A stretch of DNA of 6,931 bases from Flavobacteriaceae bacterium (GTDB taxonomy: Bacteria; Bacteroidota; Bacteroidia; Flavobacteriales; Flavobacteriaceae): the NCBI GenBank assembly GCA_030829155.1, contig JAURBD010000083.1:1-6931 (forward strand), given 5' to 3'. Made by a program: the position numbers and the translations under genes. The notes under the pieces were generated by a model. It was not told where the DNA came from and did no database searches. It was given only the letters and a program-made list of their open reading frames with translations. The stretch's first letter is position 1. Each line of letters opens with the position of its first letter. This document shows positions 1-6,646 of the stretch, one piece after another.

Positions 1-1513
1 AATTTAACACTTGAGTCTCGTCCGTTCCTTCTGGAAAATCACTGTAAGAATATTGTACAGAAGTTTTGTCCCAAGAACCAATACCTTCAGCATAAGCATT
101 TGAGTACGAAATTTTACCATCAACAATATCAATTTTTGGGTGGGGATAATCCATAACAGAGGCTCTGTCGTTTGTACTAGCAGCAAAATTATGTGCAAAA
201 CCAAGTGTATGCCCAATTTCGTGGGCAGATAGCTGTCGAATCCTAGCAATAGCAAATTCGGACATTTGGCTTTCGTCAGTATTACCATTTGCATAAGGTG
301 CGTGGGTTAGTCCTTGTGCAATCAAAAAATCTTGACGAATCCGCAAACTCCCCAAGCTTACATGACCTTTCAAAATTTCTCCAGATCTCGGATCTACAAC
401 ACTAGCACCATAACTCCAACCTCGAGTGGATCTATGAACCCATTGAATTACATTGTAGCGAACATCCAAGGGATCTACTTCATCGGGCAACATTTTAATC
501 TGAAAAGCATCCTCATAACCAGCTGCCTCAAAAGCTTGATTCCACCAACTTCCCCCTTCCAAAAGAGCAGATCGAACGGGTTCTGGAGTACCGTTGTCTA
601 AATAATAAACTATGGGTTCTTTAGCCTTACTAGAAGATGCAGTGGGATTGACTTTTTCTAAACGGTGTCGCAAAGTGTAAATTTGTCTAGTAGATTCTTC
701 AACAGGAGTAGAATAATCATAAAATGAGAATGGAATTGCCCCGCTTCTGGGGTCAAATTTTCTAGGTGTTAAAGGAATTTTTGGTAAAGCAACAAACGAA
801 TGATGCTGCTTTACACTCACACTATTAGGAGACGGAGTAACCGATCGAATCCATCCACCCGTTGCTTTACCACCAAAAGTCAACAAAACATCCAATTCAA
901 TATTTTCTGGGAATGCTTTGGTTCGTGGAAGTGAAATTGCCGAACGAGATTTGTCTACGGTAAAACTCCCCTGCTTGGTTTGTTTTAAACGTTGAGCAAC
1001 CCCGTGGGTATCTCGCATCAAAAAAGGTGTTAAATCTACAAGATAATCAGATGCTGATGTTTCGATAATCGAAAAACCAAACAAAACAGATTCGGCGAAT
1101 GCCTCTTTTACAGATTGTTTTTCCAAAAAATTAGAAGTGCTGGTACGATATTTTAAATTCGGCTGAATCAAAAGAAGCTTATTACCAGCTTTAGAGAAAT
1201 AAACTACTCGCTCGTTGCCCAGTTGCCCCCGATCCAGTCCAATATCATTACTGCCGATTCCTGCACTTAAACTGTTGATGTACAGAAATTCAGTATCGAT
1301 TTGATTTTTTTTATTGACCATTAAATAAACCTTTCCACTACTGTCATCGTAGAAAAAGTCAAAAAAACCTTTAAAAGATTTTGTGGTATTAACAAGGCTT
1401 TCCAATTGGGTTGCTTGACCAGAAGTTCCTTTTTTCTTGGAACGTTGCGCTTGTAGCGAAATACACAAAAAAAGAGTTAGGATAAAGGTAAAACGGATTA
1501 ATTGTTTCATCAT
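1..1513 (-). CDS. Secreted zinc-dependent metalloprotease (DUF5117/DUF4953 type), 3' part outside the window
   Basis: The reading frame is open from the start codon to the left edge, about 504 codons with no stop, so the C-terminal part is missing. Two ATGs stand in tandem (1513 and 1510); numbering here uses 1510. An N-terminal signal peptide is visible (MKQLIRF, then a hydrophobic stretch ending SLQA|Q; no convincing lipobox), so the product should be exported. A stretch near residues 78-104 containing YINSLSAGIGSNDIGLDRGQ resembles the DUF5117 region of large Bacteroidota metalloproteases. The catalytic motif HEIGHTLGFAHN (HExxHxxGxxH) lies at residues 430-441: H430, H434 and H440 would bind zinc and E431 would be the catalytic base. 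The downstream SVMDYP, with M453, fits a metzincin Met-turn. Members of this family are usually well over 750 residues long, so roughly a third or more is probably outside. Substrate is unknown; a role in extracellular or periplasmic protein degradation is inference. It is transcribed divergently from prfB. Confidence 0.93.
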   Translation of the reverse strand, partial: MMKQLIRFTFILTLFLCISLQAQRSKKKGTSGQATQLESLVNTTKSFKGFFDFFYDDSSGKVYLMVNKKNQIDTEFLYINSLSAGIGSNDIGLDRGQLGNERVVYFSKAGNKLLLIQPNLKYRTSTSNFLEKQSVKEAFAESVLFGFSIIETSASDYLVDLTPFLMRDTHGVAQRLKQTKQGSFTVDKSRSAISLPRTKAFPENIELDVLLTFGGKATGGWIRSVTPSPNSVSVKQHHSFVALPKIPLTPRKFDPRSGAIPFSFYDYSTPVEESTRQIYTLRHRLEKVNPTASSSKAKEPIVYYLDNGTPEPVRSALLEGGSWWNQAFEAAGYEDAFQIKMLPDEVDPLDVRYNVIQWVHRSTRGWSYGASVVDPRSGEILKGHVSLGSLRIRQDFLIAQGLTHAPYANGNTDESQMSEFAIARIRQLSAHEIGHTLGFAHNFAASTNDRASVMDYPHPKIDIVDGKISYSNAYAEGIGSWDKTSVQYSYSDFPEGTDETQVLN

Positions 1514-1599
1514 TTAAAAAATTTATCCTAAGCTAAAAAAATAATGTCAAAAAAAGGGATTCCAAGAGTTTAATTCTATTTTTACAAAAAATAATGTTT
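1514..1599. promoter_or_regulatory. Divergent A/T-rich spacer between metalloprotease and prfB, presumed to hold both promoters
   Basis: These 86 bases separate two divergent genes and should carry a promoter for each. On the plus strand, TATTTTTA at 1577-1584 matches the Bacteroidota -7 element TAnnTTTG at all but the last position and would place transcription start a few bases before the prfB ATG. No TTTG -33 element lies at the expected distance. On the minus strand a TTTG is present (inside a T-run, plus-strand CAAA around 1548-1551), but the candidate -7 elements are off-register. The promoter role is inferred from gene arrangement; the exact elements are weakly supported. Confidence 0.3.
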
Positions 1600-2698
1600 A
1601 TGATAACAACAGATCAACAGAAAGGTCTTTTGGAGCGTCTCGGCGCATTAAGGAGGTATCTTTGACATTGATGTCAAACTGATCGAAATTCGAAATCAAG
1701 AGGAAGTAACTCTCGATCCTGAATTTTGGAATAAGCCCACAGAAGCTGAGGCTCACATGAAAAAACTACGCACACTAAAAAAATGGGTGAGTGATTACGA
1801 AAATCTTGTTCAAAAAACTGAGGACTTGGAAGTCCTTTTAGAATTTTTTAGATCGGATGATGTTTCTGAAGAAGAGGTAATGAATCTTTATCATTCCATA
1901 ACCAACGAGTTGGAAGATGTCGAGTTCCGAAACATGCTTTCCGATGAGGGAGACTCACTGAGTGCTGTAATACAAATCACTGCAGGAGCTGGAGGTACTG
2001 AAAGTTGTGATTGGGCCGAAATGTTGATGCGTATGTATTTAATGTGGGCTGAAAAACAAAATCATAAAATCAAAGAACTCAACAATCAAGCTGGAGATGT
2101 TGCAGGAATAAAAACAGTAACTCTAGAAATTGATGGAGATTTTGCTTTTGGATGGCTAAAAGGTGAAAATGGAGTACATCGTTTAGTTCGAATATCTCCT
2201 TTTGACAGTAACGCTAAACGCCACACCTCTTTTGCATCGGTTTATGTTTATCCCTTAGTTGATGAAAGTATTGAAATTCAAATCAATCCTGCACACCTAT
2301 CATGGGAAACCATGCGTTCTAGTGGAGCTGGTGGGCAAAATGTAAACAAAGTAGAAACAGCGGTACGGTTGAGGCACGAGCCCTCTGGTATTGTAATTGA
2401 AAATTCCGAAACTCGATCCCAATTGGACAATAAAACCAAAGCGATGCAACTTCTCAAATCTCAATTGTACGAGATAGAACTACATAAGAAGCTTTCAGCT
2501 CGCAAAGAAATTGAAGCCTCCAAAAAGAAAATTGAATGGGGTTCTCAAATCCGCAACTATGTTCTTCACCCATACAAATTAGCAAAAGATGTAAGAACGC
2601 AATACGAAACAGGAAATGTAGATGATGTTCTTAATGGAGAAATAGATCCTTTCTTAAAATCCTATTTGATGATGATGGGACAAAATGAAACTAACTAA
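1600..2698 (+). CDS. prfB: Peptide chain release factor 2 (RF2), with +1 programmed frameshift
   Basis: RF2 recognises UGA and UAA in the ribosomal A site and triggers release of the finished polypeptide. The coding sequence is 1600-1662 joined to 1664-2698, giving 365 residues, the same length as E. coli RF2. The first 21 codons (MITTDQQKGLLERL... ending RRYL) run into an in-frame TGA at 1663-1665. Skipping T1663 continues in the +1 frame as DIDVKLIEIRNQ, which matches the normal RF2 N-terminus. The stop-codon-recognition tripeptide SPF is at residues 199-201, and the peptidyl-transferase-centre motif GGQ, inside SSGAGGQNVNK, is at 244-246, close to E. coli 205-207 and 250-252. S240 sits at the position equivalent to E. 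coli residue 246. Q246 would be the target of PrmC methylation. Reading only the long uninterrupted frame gives a false start at ATG 1757 (Met53) and loses 52 residues. ATG 1594 is an alternative start two codons upstream. There is no SD sequence before the start. Expression is likely autoregulated by RF2 level. Confidence 0.96.
1651..1666 (+). promoter_or_regulatory. prfB +1 programmed frameshift site
   Basis: The sequence AGGAGG TAT CTT TGA C contains every element of the classical RF2 frameshift cassette: an internal SD-like stimulator (1651-1656), a three-base spacer, the slippery CTT (1660-1662), the in-frame UGA (1663-1665) and a following C, a context that weakens termination. E. coli has AGGGGG-TAT-CTT-TGA-C in the same spacing. 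When RF2 is scarce the ribosome pauses at UGA, slips +1 onto TTT and continues on GAC, so RF2 controls its own synthesis. The sequence match is direct; the mechanism is established for the family. Confidence 0.95.
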
Positions 2699-2718
2699 AA
2701 ACAACTTAACCTAAAACA

Positions 2719-3342
2719 ATGAAAAAAAACACCAACATAAAAAATATAATTTTTGATCTCGGAGGAGTACTAGTCGATTGGAATCCCGATAAGGTCTTCA
2801 TAAAAGTATTTGAGGGAGACAAGCAAAAAATGGAATATTTTTATGCTGAAGTTTGTACTCATGATTGGAATGAAAATCAAGATACAGGATACCCCATGGC
2901 CAAAGCTACAGAAGAACGTGTCGCCTTGTTTCCAGAATTTGAAAAAGAAATTCGAATGTACTACGATCGATGGGATGAAATGCTTGGAGATCAAATTCAA
3001 GGAACTGTGGATATCCTCAAAAAACTTACTAATTCAACTGAATACAAGGTTGTAGCACTGACCAATTGGAGTCATGAAACCTTCCCCAAAGCAATAAAAA
3101 AGTTTGAGTTTTTACAGTGGTTCGAGGGTATCTTGGTTTCTGGAGTAGAAAAAACACGAAAGCCATTCCCTGAAATTTATGAACTTACCCTAAACCGATT
3201 TGACCTCAAAGCCGAAGAATCTTTATTTATCGATGATAATTTGAGAAATGTAGAAGCTGCAAGGGCTTTAGGTATCCATTCAATTCAATTTCATAGCCCT
3301 GAACAACTGGCACAAGAATCAAAAGATTACATTAAATTTTAA
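2719..3342 (+). CDS. HAD-superfamily phosphatase, subfamily IA, YihX-like
   Basis: A 207-residue protein carrying all four haloacid-dehalogenase motifs. Motif I is FDLGGVLVDW with nucleophile D13. Motif II is ALTN with T115. Motif III supplies K148 in KTRKPF. Motif IV is LFIDDN with D172 and D173. The cap inserted after motif I (roughly residues 20-95) is helical, as in subfamily I. The usual second Asp of motif I (DxD) is Gly here (DLG); this is normal for the YihX and 2-haloacid dehalogenase-like branch, where E. coli YihX reads DLGNV and acts on alpha-D-glucose 1-phosphate. The substrate cannot be read from sequence: a cytoplasmic sugar-phosphate or other small-phosphate phosphatase is most likely, and a haloacid dehalogenase less so. 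The gene starts 20 bp after prfB and ends 9 bp before the ArsC-like gene, so an operon is likely. There is no signal peptide. Confidence 0.9.
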   Translation: MKKNTNIKNIIFDLGGVLVDWNPDKVFIKVFEGDKQKMEYFYAEVCTHDWNENQDTGYPMAKATEERVALFPEFEKEIRMYYDRWDEMLGDQIQGTVDILKKLTNSTEYKVVALTNWSHETFPKAIKKFEFLQWFEGILVSGVEKTRKPFPEIYELTLNRFDLKAEESLFIDDNLRNVEAARALGIHSIQFHSPEQLAQESKDYIKF

Positions 3343-3351
3343 ATCCCTGGA

Positions 3352-3705
3352 ATGAAATACACAATTTACCACAATCCTCGTTGTAGAAAATCTAGAGAAG
3401 GATTAGATTACTTAAAGTCCAAAGGTCTTGAAGTAGAAATTATTGAATATTTAAAAAACCCTTTGACAATTTCAGAACTGGAAAATTTAGTTGAGTTGTT
3501 GGGAATTGAGCCGCAATATCTGGTCAGAACCAATGAAATTATTTGGAAAGAAAATTTTAAAGGACGTGATCATTCACAAAAACAAATCCTTAGCATACTT
3601 GCTAATAACCCAAAACTAATTGAAAGACCTGTTATTTCTAATGGATCAACCGCAATCGTTGGAAGACCATTGGAGAATTTAATAGATTTTTTGAAGAGTA
3701 ATTAA
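3352..3705 (+). CDS. arsC: ArsC/YfgD-family thiol reductase (arsenate reductase-like)
   Basis: A 117-residue thioredoxin-fold protein of the glutaredoxin-linked ArsC family. The N-terminal YHNPRCRKSR holds the single catalytic Cys, C11, followed by CRKS rather than the CxxC of Spx regulators, which argues for a reductase and not an RNA-polymerase-binding regulator. The three arginines that bind the oxyanion in R773 ArsC (R60, R94, R107) have counterparts at R59 (LVRTNE), R92 (ERPV) and R105 (GRPL). The short length and ERPVISNG...GRP ending look closest to E. coli YfgD, a relative whose physiological role is not well defined. No arsB, acr3 or arsR lies nearby, so arsenic detoxification is only one possibility; a general thiol-redox role is equally open. 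The gene begins 9 bp after the HAD gene. Confidence 0.88.
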   Translation: MKYTIYHNPRCRKSREGLDYLKSKGLEVEIIEYLKNPLTISELENLVELLGIEPQYLVRTNEIIWKENFKGRDHSQKQILSILANNPKLIERPVISNGSTAIVGRPLENLIDFLKSN

Positions 3706-3746
3706 ACCTTATCTTCAATCTCAAGTCCAAAAGGCAAACATATTTA

Positions 3747-6203
3747 ATGAAATACTTTTTCTGTTTAAGTAAACATAGTTTAATAATCTTATTTTTATTT
3801 ATTTCCGTCTCAACTTTTGGACAAAGACCACAAAACATATCAAAGTTTGTTCTCAGCGGAGTGGTTATCGATCAAGAAACAGAACAACCACTGGAGTACG
3901 CTACCATAACTCTAAAAAATCAACGTCGTCCAGAAATGCTTCAAGGCAGTATTACTGATATTAATGGGCGTTTTTCTTTTGAAGTTTACCCCGGTAAATA
4001 CGATATCAATACCGAATACATTTCTTTTAAAACCATTACTCAAGAGGGAGTACTTATTCGTTCAAACACCAATCTGGGTACGATTAGAATGGAAATTGAA
4101 GCTTCTAATTTGGATGAAGTTGAATTAGTAGCTGAAAGAACTACCGTTGAGATTCGTTTGGATAAGCGCATTTACAACGTAGGAAAAGACATTACAGTAC
4201 GAGGAGGAAGTGTCTCCGATGTATTGGATAATGTTCCTTCGGTTTCTGTTGATGTGGAGGGAGTCATTTCACTTCGAGGGAATGACAATGTACGGATCTT
4301 GATCAACGGGAAACCATCGGGTTTGGTAGGTTTATCAGGTCCAGAAGGTTTACGCCAAATTCCAGCAGAATCTATCGAAAAAGTTGAAGTAGTAACCTCT
4401 CCATCTGCTCGTTATGATGCGGCAGGAACCGCAGGAATCCTAAACATCATTCTAAAGAAAAACAGTTTAGAAGGTTTTAACGGTACAATAATAGTAAATG
4501 GTGGAATTCCCAAAAACAACAGAGGGAGTGCTTCTTTGAACTGGAGAGCAAAAAAATTAAATCTTTTTAGTACCACAACCCTTGGCGATTCGCAATCCAA
4601 TGGTGGTGGCCTTTTTAACAGTGAATTTTTTGACAACACAAACCCGAACAATTTTTCAAATGAAAAAAGAGATTACGATCGAAACCGTAAAAATTTATTT
4701 GTCAATCTTGGTGCAGAGTACAATTTAAATGAAAAAACCTCTTTGACAGTTTCAGGTTTTTACAGGGATAGTGATCGCAACAACTTGGTTTCTACATTCA
4801 TAGAAACAATTACTTCTACTGGGACTTTCAATTCTGATCGCTTTGAAGACGAGGTAGAGTTAGATCAAACCAAACAATTAACGGCAAACTACACCAAAAA
4901 ATTTAATGATAAAGGACACGAACTGGTAGCTGAGTTTCAATACGAAACAAGTGATGAAGATGAAGATTCAGATATCAGAAGCTCTATTCCTGAAGAGGTG
5001 TTTACCTTAGAATCTCAAAAAAGAATTTTGTACCAAGTAGATTACGTATGGCCAATTGATGAGCAAACACAATTTGAAATTGGATATCGAGGGAATTTCA
5101 AGACTCAAAAAAATGACTACGAGGTTACCCTTGAAGAAAACAATGTTTTTGTTACCAATACAGATCTTTCAAACGTTTTGGTGTACACCGAAAATGTGAA
5201 TGCTGCTTACTCGCAATTTGGAAAAAAAATAAATAAATTCTCCTATTTATTGGGTTTACGAATGGAGCATTCCAACATCATCATCGATCAACAAACTACT
5301 AACGAAAAAGTTGAAAAAAAATATTTGGACTGGTTCCCTACCTTTAATTTGTCCTATGAACTATCAGAAAAAGAAAGCTTTACACTTGGATTTAGTAGAA
5401 GAATTAGACGACCCAGAAGCTGGTCGTTGAATCCATTCCCCTCTCGCTCCAGCATTACCTTTTTTCGACAAGGAAACCCTGATCTGGATCCCTCCTATTC
5501 CAACACCTTTGACCTTGGATATTTGAAACGCTGGAAGAAATTTACATTCAATGGCTCTGTTTATTACCAAAAATCAACTCAAAACATCGAACGTATTACT
5601 GAAGCAACAGGCGAATTTGTAGATGTAACAGCAGACGATGGTACAGTAAATTCGGTTCCTGCACTGCGTTCAATATCCGTTAACCTCTCAAAGAACATAA
5701 GAACTGGTACCGAGTTTACATTGACCTATTCCCCTTCCAGAAAAATCCGATTAAGCGGAAACTTTAATATTTTTAACTCTCAAACGATTGGGGATTACAA
5801 CGGAGCTAATTTTGATGCTGAAATCATAAGTTGGTTCAGTAGAATAAACGCCAGTCTAAAACTCCCGAAGGGATTTGATACTCAAATCCGCGGTTTTTAT
5901 TTTGGACCTAGAGCAAATGCACAAACAAGGTCTCAGGGTATTTTTACGCTTTCTGGTGCAATTAATAAAAGTATTTTAAAGAAAAAAGGAACACTTTCTA
6001 TTCGTGCAAGTGACTTGTTGAATACCCGAAGACGTAAAAGCACAACCACAAACGAAAATTTTACAACCTATTCTGAATTTCAATGGAGACAACCCACCTA
6101 TGTCCTGACATTTACCTACAAAATAAATGAAAGTAAATCGCTTAAAAAACGTAGATCTAATCGAAATAACTCTGGTGGCGGAGGAGATGAATTTGACTTT
6201 TAA
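3747..6203 (+). CDS. Outer-membrane beta-barrel protein, TonB-receptor-like (PF14905 type) with carboxypeptidase-regulatory-like domain
   Basis: An 818-residue envelope protein. Residues 1-25 form a signal peptide (basic/aromatic start, LIILFLFISV core, cleavage likely at STFG|Q). Residues ~35-115 are a carboxypeptidase-regulatory-like beta-sandwich (LSGVVIDQETEQPLEYATI; GSITDINGRFSF). Residues ~140-238 are a plug-like domain: SDVLDNVPSVSVDVEGVISL, RILINGKPSG, then IEKVEVVTSPSARYDAAGTA and GILNIILKK. The rest is a transmembrane barrel; SRRIRRPRSW and RQGNPDLDPSYSNTFDLGY (about residues 550-593) are characteristic of PF14905 barrels. The protein ends in GGGGDEFDF with a terminal Phe, as expected for BAM-assembled barrels, and the Gly-rich acidic tail is common in this family. 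No SusD-like partner follows, so this is not a SusCD glycan pair. The ligand is unknown; peptide, siderophore or metal uptake, or a non-transport role, are all possible. The gene lies 41 bp after the ArsC-like gene and is the last plus-strand gene before a strong terminator. Confidence 0.93.
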   Translation: MKYFFCLSKHSLIILFLFISVSTFGQRPQNISKFVLSGVVIDQETEQPLEYATITLKNQRRPEMLQGSITDINGRFSFEVYPGKYDINTEYISFKTITQEGVLIRSNTNLGTIRMEIEASNLDEVELVAERTTVEIRLDKRIYNVGKDITVRGGSVSDVLDNVPSVSVDVEGVISLRGNDNVRILINGKPSGLVGLSGPEGLRQIPAESIEKVEVVTSPSARYDAAGTAGILNIILKKNSLEGFNGTIIVNGGIPKNNRGSASLNWRAKKLNLFSTTTLGDSQSNGGGLFNSEFFDNTNPNNFSNEKRDYDRNRKNLFVNLGAEYNLNEKTSLTVSGFYRDSDRNNLVSTFIETITSTGTFNSDRFEDEVELDQTKQLTANYTKKFNDKGHELVAEFQYETSDEDEDSDIRSSIPEEVFTLESQKRILYQVDYVWPIDEQTQFEIGYRGNFKTQKNDYEVTLEENNVFVTNTDLSNVLVYTENVNAAYSQFGKKINKFSYLLGLRMEHSNIIIDQQTTNEKVEKKYLDWFPTFNLSYELSEKESFTLGFSRRIRRPRSWSLNPFPSRSSITFFRQGNPDLDPSYSNTFDLGYLKRWKKFTFNGSVYYQKSTQNIERITEATGEFVDVTADDGTVNSVPALRSISVNLSKNIRTGTEFTLTYSPSRKIRLSGNFNIFNSQTIGDYNGANFDAEIISWFSRINASLKLPKGFDTQIRGFYFGPRANAQTRSQGIFTLSGAINKSILKKKGTLSIRASDLLNTRRRKSTTTNENFTTYSEFQWRQPTYVLTFTYKINESKSLKKRRSNRNNSGGGGDEFDF

Positions 6204-6225
6204 ACCTTCTGTTGTTTTTTGTAAT

Positions 6226-6264
6226 AAAAAAGCCTTACTAACTCAAAGTTTGTAAGGTTTTTTT
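6226..6264. terminator. Bidirectional intrinsic terminator
   Basis: A long hairpin with an A-run on the left and a T-run on the right. CCTTAC (6233-6238) pairs with GTAAGG (6252-6257). A T-T mismatch (6239/6251) follows, then AACT (6240-6243) pairs with AGTT (6247-6250) across the loop CAA. The stem is extended outward by G6232-T6258 and by A6226-6231 with T6259-6264. It lies 22 bp after the barrel-gene stop. Because of the flanking A and T tracts it gives a stem plus U-tract in either direction, so it can also end the convergent minus-strand gene that stops at 6311. Confidence 0.88.
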
Positions 6265-6310
6265 AAATTATTAATAAAGCCAAATTAAAAGACTTATGCT
6301 TTACTATTAT

Positions 6311-6484
6311 TTATTCCTGTAGCTCAGCTTTCTTAGCTTCTTTACGTTCTTTTAGCCACTCCAAAAGCGCTCCAGTTAACCAGTAAGGGATAACGAAGGT
6401 CAAAAGAAAGATCATCAACCAAAAACCAATGGTTAGAATGGTTAAAAAAGATAAAAAACCTAGGTATTGATCGAATTCAAACAT
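6311..6484 (-). CDS. Small single-helix membrane protein, uncharacterised (57 aa)
   Basis: A 58-codon frame from ATG at 6484 to TAA at 6311. The start MFEFDQYLG is mildly acidic. Residues ~10-32 (FLSFLTILTIGFWL, then MIFLLTFVI) form one strongly hydrophobic helix. P33 is followed by a second, shorter amphipathic stretch (YWLTGALLEWL). The C-terminus, KERKEAKKAELQE, is highly charged with net positive charge near the membrane, which predicts a cytoplasmic C-terminal end. I do not recognise the family. Support for a real gene: a clean start, a good hydrophobic/charged partition, sensible placement converging on the terminator, and divergence from fumC with a normal-sized intergenic region. A weak TAnnTTTG-like element (TAATTTTA on the minus strand, plus 6502-6509) lies upstream. 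It may be a small inner-membrane accessory or assembly factor, but nothing in the sequence says which complex. Confidence 0.72.
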   Translation of the reverse strand: MFEFDQYLGFLSFLTILTIGFWLMIFLLTFVIPYWLTGALLEWLKERKEAKKAELQE

Positions 6485-6646
6485 TTTTGTAAAATTTTCT
6501 ATAAAATTAAGTTTTTTACTCTATTAATCCCAATGTTCTATTTGTTTTTTACAGAAGAATTTAATTCCGAATCCATACAATCTTATTATTCCCCTAATCT
6601 AAAAATTAGTATTTTAGTGTTCACAAATTTTAAACCAAAATAGAAA
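6485..6646. promoter_or_regulatory. Divergent intergenic region with presumed fumC promoter
   Basis: These 162 bp of A/T-rich DNA separate the 57-codon gene from fumC and carry no open frame of note. For fumC, TATTTTAG at 6610-6617 matches the Bacteroidota -7 element TAnnTTTG at all but one position and sits about 30 bp before the ATG, a plausible short leader. The -33 position (TATT, 6587-6590, 19 bp spacing) is poor. For the minus-strand gene, TAATTTTA (6502-6509) with ATTG 21 bp upstream (plus-strand CAAT 6531-6534) is a similar weak match. There is no SD sequence before either gene. Confidence 0.35.

Noticed and set aside
4..294. 96-codon minus-strand open frame
   Set aside because: It overlaps the HExxH-containing part of the metalloprotease in another frame; its composition is low-complexity hydrophobic with no recognisable motif.
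314..601. 95-codon plus-strand open frame
   Set aside because: It is antisense to the metalloprotease frame, which has a signal peptide and family motifs; no motif or start context supports this one.
1514..1560. Classical sigma70-like TTGACA on the minus strand ahead of the metalloprotease
   Set aside because: The hexamer occurs in a T-run with no good TATAAT at 17 bp, and the primary sigma factor of Bacteroidota uses different elements.
1663..1665. In-frame TGA in prfB as a pseudogene or sequencing error
   Set aside because: The stop sits in a complete, correctly spaced frameshift cassette, and the +1 frame gives a full-length RF2 with intact SPF and GGQ motifs.
2770..3055. Open frames on both strands (2770-3000 minus, 2810-3055 plus)
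   Set aside because: Both lie inside the HAD gene, whose frame carries all four catalytic motifs.
3638..3838. 66-codon minus-strand open frame across the ArsC-barrel junction
   Set aside because: It overlaps the ends of two well-supported plus-strand genes and shows no protein-like features.
4412..5570. Minus-strand open frames at 4412-4651 and 5364-5570
   Set aside because: They are antisense shadows within the barrel gene.
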